A stretch of DNA of 64,000 nucleotides from Desulfogranum marinum. GTDB lineage: Bacteria > Desulfobacterota > Desulfobulbia > Desulfobulbales > Desulfobulbaceae. The position numbers were made by a program, and so were the translations under genes. Under the pieces are notes generated by a model that worked only from the letters and a program-made list of their open reading frames with translations, did no database searches and was not told where the DNA came from. This document shows, one piece after another, positions 1 through 8,329 of this stretch (positions within the stretch are counted from its first letter, which is position 1; each line of letters opens with the position of its first letter). Location: contig NZ_JAFFQD010000031.1 in NCBI RefSeq assembly GCF_016918565.1, positions 1 through 64,000 on the forward strand, given 5' to 3'.

Positions 1-10
1 CCGAAAACGA

Positions 11-125
11 TGGCCGGAATCGAATGGAATCCCTGGCCGGAATCAATTGGAATGGGTGGCCGGAATGAAATGGAATCACCGGCCGGAATCCCCTGGAATC
101 AGTGGCCGGATTGCTCTGGAATACT
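11..125. repeat. Five tandem 23-bp repeats, likely IS21-type transposon end
   Basis: Five back-to-back 23-bp units start at 11, 34, 57, 80 and 103. The pattern is TGGCCGGAAT, four variable bases, TGGAAT, three variable bases; the last unit has decayed slightly. Arrays of short repeats built on GGCCGGAAT and TGGAAT are typical of the multiple transposase-binding sites at IS21-family ends (family knowledge, from memory). No istA or istB gene lies inside the window, so the element body would be to the left or lost. Confidence 0.6.
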
Positions 126-267
126 CAGTGGTGGTTGCCGATTGGGAGAGCCAAATTCGGTGATGGGCAGCAAGTATCTAACCCTAGTCAAATACGTTTC
201 TAAGAGGATTGCCAGAGGGCTTCTCTCATCACTGGAGGGATACTTACAGCATCATAAGGAAATTTTT

Positions 268-1542
268 ATGAAAATTGGAATAATTGGAACCGGCATTGCC
301 GGTTTAAGTGCGGCCTGGCTTTTTCATCGTGTTGGACACCAAGTGACGCTTTATGAGAAGCATCATAGTCTAGGCATGGATGCTCATTCAATGACTCTCA
401 AACAGGATGGTGTCGCCCTGCGTACGGATGTGCCACCCCGTATTTTTAATGCTACTCAGTGGCCAAACCTGGTCAATCTTTATCATGAGGTGGGGGTTGT
501 ATTTTACCCCATTGATCCATCGCAATCTTTTAGCTTGTTAGGTGAACTTAATTTTCTAAATGTGGATGTCGCCTATCAACCTCAATTACCAGACGGGTTT
601 GATAATACAGAACACCTAAAGCAGATTATGCATGATATCGGCCGGCTTGCCTTTGGCGCTTCGCAGGACTTGGCTGATGGCTTATCGTATCAAACAACGC
701 TGGCTGATTATTTGCAATCCAAGGCTTATTCACGAGCCTTTATCTACGATTTCCTTTACCCGACCCTCGCTTCAACGGTATGCACATGTTCTTATGAGAG
801 TATAGATGCTTACCCGGCTCCTGTTATTTTGCAAGCACTACTCAATCTATTTGGAGCCCAGCCCTTATTACAAACAAAATTTGGTACGCAAGACGTCGTA
901 CAGCGTTTGAGCCGTGGCATTGATGATATTCGCTATCGAACAGGAGGTTGTGCTGTGTGTCCAACACCGGTCGGTGTGCGGGTGGAAACGACACAGGAAC
1001 AAGCCGAAATATTTGACCATCTGATTGTGGCCACTCAAGCTAATCAAGCCCTCGATCTTTTATCCAGCCCTTCCGAGGCTGAATGCAAAATGCTCAGCGC
1101 TTTTAGCTATGACGACGTGCCCATTATCGTTCATCAGGATCCGGCCTTGATGCCTGTCAATAATGAAGACTGGGCTCATATAAATCTCATCATTGCTCAG
1201 GACCGGGGTGCCACAATGTGCAGCGTGTGGATGAACCGCTTTAATCCGGATTGGCAGATTGCCCAACCAATTATCCAGACCATCAACCCTCTGCTTGCGC
1301 CTCAGCCAGACACCATTATTGCCCAGTATAACTTACAGCGGCCGGTCGTCAATGAGCAATCATTGGCTGGTTTAGATTTACTCGAGCAGTTACACCAGCA
1401 GGCTGACAGACGAATCTGGTTCTGCGGATCCTACGCTGCTGAGGGGGTACCCCTTTTAGAAAGTGCGGTTCTTTCCAGTCTGCGGGTAGCTAATCGTTTG
1501 TTGGTTCAACTGCCCGAAACATTTTCGACCATTAGGACTTAA
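268..1542 (+). CDS. FAD/NAD(P)-binding amine-oxidase-like protein
   Basis: A 424-residue flavoprotein of the amine oxidase/protoporphyrinogen-oxidase-like group (COG2907-like). The N-terminus carries the dinucleotide-binding GxGxxG fingerprint (GIIGTGIAGLSAAW) followed by the acidic ribose-binding position in LYEK. The C-terminal FAD-proximal segment WFCGSYAAEGVPLLESA matches the usual end of the family. The ATG at 268 follows AAGGA at 256-260; the open frame extends to position 10 only because it runs through the repeat array. It is distantly related to the flavin oxidase at 22731-23972 but stands alone here, so substrate and pathway are unknown. Confidence 0.85.
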   Translation: MKIGIIGTGIAGLSAAWLFHRVGHQVTLYEKHHSLGMDAHSMTLKQDGVALRTDVPPRIFNATQWPNLVNLYHEVGVVFYPIDPSQSFSLLGELNFLNVDVAYQPQLPDGFDNTEHLKQIMHDIGRLAFGASQDLADGLSYQTTLADYLQSKAYSRAFIYDFLYPTLASTVCTCSYESIDAYPAPVILQALLNLFGAQPLLQTKFGTQDVVQRLSRGIDDIRYRTGGCAVCPTPVGVRVETTQEQAEIFDHLIVATQANQALDLLSSPSEAECKMLSAFSYDDVPIIVHQDPALMPVNNEDWAHINLIIAQDRGATMCSVWMNRFNPDWQIAQPIIQTINPLLAPQPDTIIAQYNLQRPVVNEQSLAGLDLLEQLHQQADRRIWFCGSYAAEGVPLLESAVLSSLRVANRLLVQLPETFSTIRT

Positions 1543-1684
1543 CCTTAGGATAGGAATACCAGAATACGGTCAGTTTTTTTGTTTTTAAAGGCACAGCTTT
1601 CCTGTACCAATCCATGTTGGTGCACCCAACCTGAAATAATTTAAACATATTGGTCGTCGCGGATGATTTTTTCTTTACCTGCGG

Positions 1685-1708
1685 AAAAAGGGGACAGATT
1701 TATTTTTT
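1685..1708. repeat. 24-nt direct repeat, copy 1
   Basis: A run of A5, then GGGGACAGATTTATTT, then T's. The same 24 bases recur at 4988-5011 in the same orientation. The two copies bracket the 1770-4544 gene pair and its upstream palindrome. Similar sequences are scattered beside REP-associated (RAYT) transposase loci in other bacteria (memory only); no such transposase is visible here. Confidence 0.75.
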
Positions 1709-1769
1709 ATTAACTCATTCTTGCAAACTACCCCCATTGCCGATTTCCTCCACCGAATGTTCAAGCTTT

Positions 1770-2078
1770 TTAAGATATCTGATGAAAAAAATTTGTACGT
1801 AGAAGGGAAACTGCGTCACGCGCATCTATGGATTGCACCGAATCAGTACCGGAAAACCGGTACTGCCTACCAGTTACAGCACCCTGCACAATGATCGGTG
1901 ATTGTTCTCCATAACGAAGCGACACCGCGGGGGCATGCGGGGTCGGCGGTGAATAATCACGCTGCCCTCCCCCACTCACCTTTGCAATTGGCTGGGCTGA
2001 TTCCATGGCTTGTTCTGCTGGTTTGCTTTTAGCGTAGGCCTTTTTCAGGGCCTCTCTTTTCTGTCCGCAACATCCCAT
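1770..2078 (-). CDS. Hypothetical protein, 102 aa, Cys-Cys start
   Basis: A small protein beginning MGCCGQKRE, with a low-complexity Pro/Gly linker around residues 35-50 and a compact C-terminal part containing IVQGAVTGRQYRF. The ATG is preceded by GGAGGT at a good distance, so translation is likely. It lies 141 bp downstream of the 774-aa Cys-rich gene on the same strand, and both sit between the two 24-nt repeats, which suggests one transcription unit. No catalytic motif is recognised. Function unknown. Confidence 0.7.
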   Translation of the reverse strand: MGCCGQKREALKKAYAKSKPAEQAMESAQPIAKVSGGGQRDYSPPTPHAPAVSLRYGEQSPIIVQGAVTGRQYRFSGTDSVQSIDARDAVSLLRTNFFHQIS

Positions 2079-2219
2079 TGCTCTATACCTCCATCACTTA
2101 CAAACACCGGCTTCTGTGGTTGGTGTCCAAGTCACCCACCAGGTAACGAGGACAGCAACCACAATGTTCAGCCATAATCCGTAATTACTTATGAGACGGT
2201 GAATCGACAAACCTCATGG

Positions 2220-4544
2220 TTAATCCACCTTGGGGAGATCGTTGCAGATACAAACAGGAAAATGCTCCCATTTACGGTGTCTGCCTGCACCTAGGCTGGG
2301 ACAAATCGAGCGGTCCTGAACTCGCAGTCTTATGATGTAGCCGCAACACTCACCCCGCTTCAAGGTCAGGGTCGGTTCTCCGGGATTACACACAGCATCC
2401 AGTCGACGCATGTCCAGGGAGGCCAGGATCCCCGGAGTCTTCGGCGGAATTACACCCGGAGGGGGAGCCGCAGATGGACACCTTTCTCCAGGGTCTCCTA
2501 CACGTGATGAACTTGCATAAGGGGGACCCCATGGAGGGCCTCCGGGACCCGGAATAGGAATGGGATAGTACGGCCCGCTATCTTTCCTGATCCAGAGTCT
2601 GTAATTGTCGAAGTTATCGCTGGGTACGGAAAAATTCCCCTCTTCAATATATTCGTCATACGCAATTCCAAGCAGATCAGCCGGCCAAGGGACATCACAA
2701 TCACCATTACTGATAGCAAATGTGCTCAGATCGATTGAATCGCAGGCCGGGATGCCAAAAACCTGGCTGATTTCGCCATGGATTTTCTTGTTATCGAACC
2801 AAATCTGTTGGAGATCGTAGTAATGGTTACCCAGGGTATCTTCAACATCGAGCCGTAGCGTATACCTTCCGGATTGACAATTATTCATTAAGGGAAGTTG
2901 CTGCGCAGTCCAATTCCCTGGAACCTCAGGATCCACAGGAAACGACTGGGTTGGGGCCGGTATAGCAGGCTCCTCCCTTCCGGACCACCAGCGTGTCGAT
3001 GTCAGCCAGTCCTTGGGAATCCCGCAATTAGGGGGTGAAGGTGCCGCGCAAGGCGGTGATCCTAAGTAAATAGGGCTGTAACGCCAATAGCTTGTAAGGT
3101 CAAACTCATGCTCCGGTATTTCCTTTCTCTGAAGTGGGGTAAGATAATCCACCTGCCAGAACTGCGTCCACGGACCCGCAAGCGGATCAACAACGAACCC
3201 TGGTTGATAAGACAAGGTGTAACGCTTGATCTCACGGCCCGCACAGGTACCGACCCAAGCCCTTCCCCGGATTTTTAATGCCGTACCAAAAGAGCGGACT
3301 TCACCACTGGTTGCCAACTGGGCGGTAGGATCCAACACACCGGGAGGTGACTCTACCTGAATACCATCAACGTTGGTGATCCAAACACGTCGTCTGAAAA
3401 TTTGGAAGTCCACCGTATCCGTGCACTTCGCCCCGGTGGACGCCACGGCTGTCAGGCGGACTGTTACATCATCCGGTATCGGGCCTGCGGTCAAGGTCAG
3501 ATATCCCAGGGTGGAGTTGACAACGCCGCATGCACCAGGTCCCGGGGAGCCGCCGGGATAGACGATACCCACTGAGCTATAGGATGTATCAGGAGCTGCA
3601 GCTGCTTTCCACTCCAAGATGTAATGGTCGCAGAACGCCCCTGTTGCTGTTCCCACTATTTCAACTCCCAGGAGACTCGGTCCAGGAAAGTATTGTTCTT
3701 CTTCACAGGCGTTCATCGTCGGCTTAAGGATGTCGCATTCCAGGGGTTTGAAACACACTGCAAGACAACGACGGAAATACACCAGACAGTACAGCACTTC
3801 GATAAAGTTGCGTGCTCTTGCAAGACAGCAACCAAAACGGATGGCACATAAACAATAACAGCGACAGAACCAAAAAGCCGGATCCTGACGATGTTCTTCA
3901 AACGCCTTCTTTCCCAAAAGTGCTGCAGCAGTCTCTACGGTCAGGAGTCGTTCAAAGATCGCGGCCGTATTCTCCTCTCCCTCGTCACAATCAATCTCAC
4001 CGGTGAATAACTCGTCAGGTAATCCAATGGGAAACTCCACCGTTGCCAACTGGTCCGTCAGGAAAGGCTTGTATGCCTCTGCTGCCGCCTTGACCAATAT
4101 TTGAAAATCCTCTTTCTCTTCTGGAGTTGGAGGGTCGCTGACAGGAGTACCCAATACCCGTCGAACACATAACCAGTATCTGTGGAGATAATAGACAAAA
4201 GCCCTGAATGTTCGTGGACGACGACAGACCAACCAGCCAAAGATAATACAGCACCGAAGGTGCAACAAGCACCATCGCCATTTCTCCGGTGGCCCAAGTT
4301 GTTCTCTCCCTACTTCCGGAAGCAGACGGAAGGCAACCTCATCAGTAAAAAACCGGTCGAAAATCCGCTGTGCATGCTGCAATTCATCTTCACAATCCGG
4401 TGGGTTTTCCAGCGCCTCATTCTTCAATCGCTCCGGCTCCTCGGCCCGCTTGAGATCTTCCTCCAAGATCGGCTTATAAGCGTTGAGTAGTTCTTTTAAT
4501 ACAAACTGAAAATCCTTGTCGTGAATCTCCTTTTCATCAACCAT
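2220..4544 (-). CDS. Large Cys-rich protein with duplicated N-terminal module
   Basis: A 774-residue protein of unknown function. Residues about 12-132 and 147-266 are tandem copies of one module: DFQFVLKELLNAYKP matches DFQILVKAAAEAYKP, each followed by an acidic stretch, then a Trp/Cys/Arg-rich helical segment (WCLLHLRCCIIFGWLVCRR and FWFCRCYCLCAIRFGCC). From about 285 on the protein is beta-rich with PKD/Ig-like character and many Pro and Cys residues. No signal peptide is evident. The start at 4544 (MVDEKE) is preferred over one 17 codons upstream because AAGGGAG lies 6 nt before it. It may be secreted, structural or surface associated; that is inference. Confidence 0.8.
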   Translation of the reverse strand: MVDEKEIHDKDFQFVLKELLNAYKPILEEDLKRAEEPERLKNEALENPPDCEDELQHAQRIFDRFFTDEVAFRLLPEVGREQLGPPEKWRWCLLHLRCCIIFGWLVCRRPRTFRAFVYYLHRYWLCVRRVLGTPVSDPPTPEEKEDFQILVKAAAEAYKPFLTDQLATVEFPIGLPDELFTGEIDCDEGEENTAAIFERLLTVETAAALLGKKAFEEHRQDPAFWFCRCYCLCAIRFGCCLARARNFIEVLYCLVYFRRCLAVCFKPLECDILKPTMNACEEEQYFPGPSLLGVEIVGTATGAFCDHYILEWKAAAAPDTSYSSVGIVYPGGSPGPGACGVVNSTLGYLTLTAGPIPDDVTVRLTAVASTGAKCTDTVDFQIFRRRVWITNVDGIQVESPPGVLDPTAQLATSGEVRSFGTALKIRGRAWVGTCAGREIKRYTLSYQPGFVVDPLAGPWTQFWQVDYLTPLQRKEIPEHEFDLTSYWRYSPIYLGSPPCAAPSPPNCGIPKDWLTSTRWWSGREEPAIPAPTQSFPVDPEVPGNWTAQQLPLMNNCQSGRYTLRLDVEDTLGNHYYDLQQIWFDNKKIHGEISQVFGIPACDSIDLSTFAISNGDCDVPWPADLLGIAYDEYIEEGNFSVPSDNFDNYRLWIRKDSGPYYPIPIPGPGGPPWGPPYASSSRVGDPGERCPSAAPPPGVIPPKTPGILASLDMRRLDAVCNPGEPTLTLKRGECCGYIIRLRVQDRSICPSLGAGRHRKWEHFPVCICNDLPKVD

Positions 4545-4825
4545 TTCGTACTCCCTTTGTTGTATTTCCAGGAAATTAAGTAGATAAAATGCCACCTACT
4601 CCAGTTCAGGTTACGCTTAATCGGATTGCACTTTTGTGATCTTGAAAACGATGTAACAACACTTCAATTGTTGAGACAGATCTATCCAGATCTCTGTCAC
4701 AATGGTTCAGTTATGTACAACTATGAGCAAATACTATTCCATTTGCTCTTATGTTCTGTTAACCCTTGTCAATAGTTGATTCCTGAAAAAAACCGGAGAC
4801 GTTGGTGCTGATAATTGGCTGACCA
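4545..4825. other. Leader region of the 774-aa gene
   Basis: AT-rich non-coding DNA between the Cys-rich gene and the palindromic module at 4826. No convincing gene, hairpin or sigma-54 site was seen. A promoter for the minus-strand pair must lie here or just beyond. Confidence 0.4.
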
Positions 4826-4853
4826 GGTGGTGCATATGCACCAATCATGGTGG
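4826..4853. promoter_or_regulatory. Palindromic module shared with 46137-46164, copy 1
   Basis: The 18-nt core GGTGGTGCATATGCACCA contains the perfect 16-bp palindrome TGGTGCAT/ATGCACCA at 4828-4843. Four bases later comes TGGTGG. The identical core, 4-nt spacing and TGGTGG recur at 46137-46164. Each copy lies about 280-360 bp upstream of a minus-strand operon of unusual proteins. It may be an operator, or a dispersed repeat family; a weaker relative is at 41342-41360. Confidence 0.6.
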
Positions 4854-4987
4854 TGTTTTTCAACCAGGGACCACCATCAATCCTTGTTAGCAAATGTATA
4901 CATTGGGCAATTCGGTTGAGAAAAGATTGATTGAGCTAGAGAGAAGGCAGGAAAGATATCAGCTTATTAATACAGCACGAAAAAGCG

Positions 4988-5011
4988 AAAAAGGGGACAG
5001 ATTTATTTTTT
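4988..5011. repeat. 24-nt direct repeat, copy 2
   Basis: Exact second copy of the 1685-1708 repeat, same orientation, 3.3 kb away. It ends about 70 bp before the MITE-like element at 5083, so several repeat types cluster here. Confidence 0.75.
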
Positions 5012-5082
5012 GGTTCAAACTGCATCAGAACTTACAAATCATAAGCAATCAAAAAATTACCACCCCGTGGGTAGATACGTTC

Positions 5083-5305
5083 TAACCCGGATTTCTCATC
5101 AGTTCAGGCGGTGCCAGGTTTAAAGTTTTTGGGAGTAAATCATAGTAGACTATATTTACTGCCAAAATACTGAAGAAGATGGTACCGCATGGACTGACCT
5201 TTGGTGAACATTGTGAAAATTAACAACTCCATACAATTGCATTCAACATATTGAAATTGTTTGCAATTAGAAAATCGGCACAATGTTCATGAGAAATTCG
5301 GGCTA
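5083..5305. mobile_element. MITE-like element A, 223 bp
   Basis: The left end TAACCCGGATTTCTCATC and the inverted right end (reading TAGCCCGAATTTCTCATG on the other strand) match at 15 of 18 positions. The interior is AT-rich and has no coding capacity. Element B at 29460-29655 has the same terminal motif with a different interior, which supports a non-autonomous family. No transposase gene with these ends is in the window. Confidence 0.55.
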
Positions 5306-5369
5306 AAAAGCATATCTGTTCACCTCAACAGAGCTTTCCCTCTGTAAATCCCCTCTTCTTAGAGAAGAC

Positions 5370-7121
5370 TCACTCCGGTAACTTGCAAATCCATCTGGCA
5401 GAAGGCTTTACCTGTTCGCTTAAAATATGTTGGTCATAAGTCGTGAGCAGATCGCCTTCTTTCAGGTAGCCAACCACCCTTTTCGGCCCATCCTTTGCCA
5501 CCACCGGTAGAAAGGAAAAGTGGCGACTGGAAAAGATGTGAAACGCATCCTCAAGGTTCTGATCCTCCCTGACCGTCACCACCTTTTTACTCATCAGATC
5601 GGCTGCCAGCACACAGTCCTTGTCTTGGCTGTCATCAAGAAGAACCGCCCGCACATCCCGCAGGCTAAGCACTCCTGCCAGCCTGTCCTGAGCATCCAGA
5701 ACAACGAAATGGGGAAAGGAACTGGTTAAAACCAGATCCATCAGATCGTGCAGCGGAGTGTGGGTCCGGATGGTCTCAAACTCCCGGATCATGGTATCAC
5801 TGATTTTGATGGCACGTAGACGGTTGACGTCGTGGCCACGAACGATTCGTATTCCCTGGTTCAACAATGTGGTTTCATAGATGGAATAACCATGAAGCAG
5901 TCGGACTACAATAATTGCCGGAATACAGGCCGTCATTAGAGGAAGGATAATCTCATAGTTATAGGTCAGTTCAAAGATGGTCATGATAGCGGTGATCGGG
6001 GCCAGGGTTGTTCCGGATACCACAGCCCCCATACCGATCAGGGCGAAATGACTCGGTGACAGCGACGCATGTGGCCAGACAGTGGTCCCCAGGTGCCCCA
6101 AAAGAGAACCCAGCATTGCACCCAGAAAAAGGGAGGGGGCGAATATTCCGCCGCTCATGCCGGAGCCTACACAGACTGCAGTGCAGATCAGTTTGGCGAT
6201 GAGAAAAATCAGGGCCGCAGAGAGAAGAAGAGAACCATCCAGGGAGCTATGCATGGTTGTATGGCCGAGGCCAAGTGCCTCCGGCACCATTAGGCCGATG
6301 CACCCTGCAATAAAGCCGCCGATGCACGGCGTCAGCCACTGAGGAATGCGCAACTGTTCCCAGAGTTCGCCGGTTTTAAAAATTGCCCAGAGAAACAACA
6401 GGCTGAAAAATCCGGCTGCAATACCAAGGCCGAAGTAGAAAACGAGCTCAACAGGCTGTTCCATGTAGAAAAAGGGGATCTCAAACAGTGTTTCCCTGTC
6501 CCAGAAAAACCTGGAAACAACAGTGCCGGTAACAGCGGCAATAACGATGGAGGAAAGAGAGCCCACCTCCAGATCAAACAAAAGAATTTCCACAACAAAC
6601 ATGGTTCCGGCAATAGGCGCCTGAAAAATAGAGGCAATCCCGGCGGCAGCGCCGCAGGCGATGGCCAGTTTGCGCTGCTCCGGCCCCATCCCAAAAAGCT
6701 GCGTTATGGATGAGCCGATGGATGCCCCAATCTGCACGGTGGGTCCTTCCCGGCCAACCGAGTTGCCTGCAGCAATAAAAGCAGCCGTTACAAGGCTTTT
6801 CAGGGCGGTTATTCGATGACGGATAATACCGTCTTTCTGGTTAATCGCAACCATCACCTCCGGCACACCGGTACCCCGCGCTTCCGGAGCAACGTGCAGA
6901 ATCAATGGACCGAGCACAAGTCCCGCTCCGGCGGGAATACCCACTTTCAGCCACCAGGGAGCACTACTGTACTGATCGATAAAATCAGCACCGGGTGGCC
7001 ACAGCAAGCTTTGTTCCCATCCTATCAACCAACGAAAAGCCACTGCCAAAAAACCGGCCAAGGCACCAATGACAACAGCGATCAGCAGGGGGAGCAGCGT
7101 ATGATTAAAGGAGTGTTTCAC
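5370..7121 (-). CDS. ClC-family chloride channel/antiporter with CBS pair
   Basis: A 583-residue membrane protein with a ClC core of about 430 residues, then two CBS domains (about 450-510 and 520-570). Filter motifs are visible: GTGVPE (variant of GSGIP), GREGPTVQIG with the gating glutamate, and GSGMSGGIFAPSLFLGA. After AGTMFVVE the position matching the inner proton glutamate of E. coli ClC-ec1 (E203) appears to be Ile, so proton coupling may differ. The start is GTG with GGAGAGG upstream. No fluoride-riboswitch-like leader was seen. It is monocistronic; the CBS pair suggests nucleotide or ionic-strength gating. Confidence 0.93.
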   Translation of the reverse strand: MKHSFNHTLLPLLIAVVIGALAGFLAVAFRWLIGWEQSLLWPPGADFIDQYSSAPWWLKVGIPAGAGLVLGPLILHVAPEARGTGVPEVMVAINQKDGIIRHRITALKSLVTAAFIAAGNSVGREGPTVQIGASIGSSITQLFGMGPEQRKLAIACGAAAGIASIFQAPIAGTMFVVEILLFDLEVGSLSSIVIAAVTGTVVSRFFWDRETLFEIPFFYMEQPVELVFYFGLGIAAGFFSLLFLWAIFKTGELWEQLRIPQWLTPCIGGFIAGCIGLMVPEALGLGHTTMHSSLDGSLLLSAALIFLIAKLICTAVCVGSGMSGGIFAPSLFLGAMLGSLLGHLGTTVWPHASLSPSHFALIGMGAVVSGTTLAPITAIMTIFELTYNYEIILPLMTACIPAIIVVRLLHGYSIYETTLLNQGIRIVRGHDVNRLRAIKISDTMIREFETIRTHTPLHDLMDLVLTSSFPHFVVLDAQDRLAGVLSLRDVRAVLLDDSQDKDCVLAADLMSKKVVTVREDQNLEDAFHIFSSRHFSFLPVVAKDGPKRVVGYLKEGDLLTTYDQHILSEQVKPSARWICKLPE

Positions 7122-7346
7122 CGTAATCCTCTCCGTCTCATTTCGGGGCCAATCGATTTTCCTGTGCTTTAAGGATTAGCTTCAACTCTTCAAAATTAGG
7201 CCTCCCCCACCTTGTTCCGGTGCCGGAGACGACAGACCTTAAGCTTGCCGGGCATAACGACAACAATCTCTACACTGACGTCGAATTCACCATTTTAGGA
7301 ATGGTACCCATCTGGTCAATAAAGGACTGATTTTAATTAATTAAAT

Positions 7347-7388
7347 GTAACTCTCACAGGTGCTCTATGGAGTACCCGTGAGAGTTAC
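7347..7388. other. Long stable hairpin between divergent genes
   Basis: GTAACTCTCAC pairs perfectly with GTGAGAGTTAC (11 bp). After one mismatch an inner stem GGTGCTC/GAGTACC continues with one mismatch around a 4-nt loop. There is no T-run on either side, so it is not a classical terminator. It occupies the 422-bp space between the ClC gene and the small gene at 7544; the rest of that space looks empty. Confidence 0.6.
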
Positions 7389-7543
7389 CTCCAAAGAAGG
7401 TAAATTTTCGATCAGACGATCAGTTGCCACTCTATTCCAACCCGGTCCTGACATGTACCCAAGAAACATCGCCCTTGACACATTCCCAAAATATATATTA
7501 TATTACCAAAAAACACATTGACAATCGCTTCAAGGAGACAGTC

Positions 7544-7717
7544 ATGGCTACAGTTGATTATGAAAGTATATTAAATCATTGGAAGATATACGATGAGGCT
7601 GAAAGATGGAGTATTAAAAGCCTTTTTAAACACAGTGTGCCAAATCACTCCAATGAGAGCTTTAAACATTTCCTGCAAAACAAGTTAAGTAGAACCGCTC
7701 CAGATACAAGAAAATAA
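7544..7717 (+). CDS. Small hypothetical protein, 57 aa
   Basis: The ATG at 7544 follows AAGGAG at 7532-7537, the best ribosome-binding site in the area; a longer frame from 7424 has no such support. The product (MATVDYESILNHWKIYDEA...) is polar and probably helical, with no signal peptide or known motif. A terminator-like hairpin follows about 70 bp downstream, which fits a monocistronic gene. Function unknown. Confidence 0.6.
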   Translation: MATVDYESILNHWKIYDEAERWSIKSLFKHSVPNHSNESFKHFLQNKLSRTAPDTRK

Positions 7718-7785
7718 AACTGAGCACACAAGTCAATCATGTAAGAGTAGCAAATTTTGTCAACCTGTAGCTCTATCATGGAAAC

Positions 7786-7830
7786 AACCCGGTCATGCAG
7801 TCGCGATTACATTTGCCCGGGTTTATTTTT
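7786..7830 (+). terminator. Possible rho-independent terminator
   Basis: AACCCGG at 7786-7792 pairs with CCGGGTT at 7817-7823, and a T-rich tail follows immediately. The 24-nt loop is large, so this is moderate evidence. Confidence 0.4.
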
Positions 7831-8329
7831 CACAGCATTTTAACCGTATCTTATTCCTGAGAATACGCACCAAGATATCTCGGCGGATATTCCGAAAAAA
7901 GGTGTTGTCGGCAGCATGGATGTAAGAGTTCACCTTCACTGACACTGCAAGTTGAGATGCTATGCGGATAGAGTGAAATGTGAGTTCATCCACCTCCAGT
8001 CTTACCTGGACAGACCAATAAAAATGATTGCCCCGTTTCGCCTCCAAGGACAACTTTTTCTTCAATTTGTTTTTCCACCCACTTTTATCCAATAGCTTTG
8101 TAGAATACTTTTTCAGACGGCGTTTTTAACTGCATATTGTACTCTGCCACGTCCAGTGGTACATACAACCCCTGTTACAAAAAAAAAATAGCTCCACAGT
8201 TATTTTTCATCAGCAAAATCTGAGACCTGTCTCACGCAATGTTCCCACTTGTTAATAGCCTAAACTGCGCATAACCTAGTGGCCCACGACGAATCATAGC
8301 AGTGGGTTGCGATTACACAATAGAACCCT
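7831..8329. other. Gene-poor spacer before the two-component pair
   Basis: An 89-codon minus-strand frame (7823-8092, TTG start) lies here but has no ribosome-binding site and overlaps the terminator, so it is not called. Nothing else convincing was seen; the promoter of the kinase gene should be in the last 200 bp. Confidence 0.35.

Noticed and set aside
11-125. CRISPR array
   Set aside because: Units are contiguous without unique spacers of constant length, and no cas gene is present.
10-267. N-terminal extension of the first flavoprotein frame
   Set aside because: It translates the 23-bp repeat array, and a clear ribosome-binding site and GxGxxG start lie at 268.
7122-7300. Fluoride riboswitch upstream of the ClC gene
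   Set aside because: The conserved crcB-motif core and pseudoknot sequence could not be found on the minus strand.
7823-8092. 89-codon minus-strand frame
   Set aside because: TTG start, no ribosome-binding site, overlap with a terminator-like hairpin, and no recognisable family.
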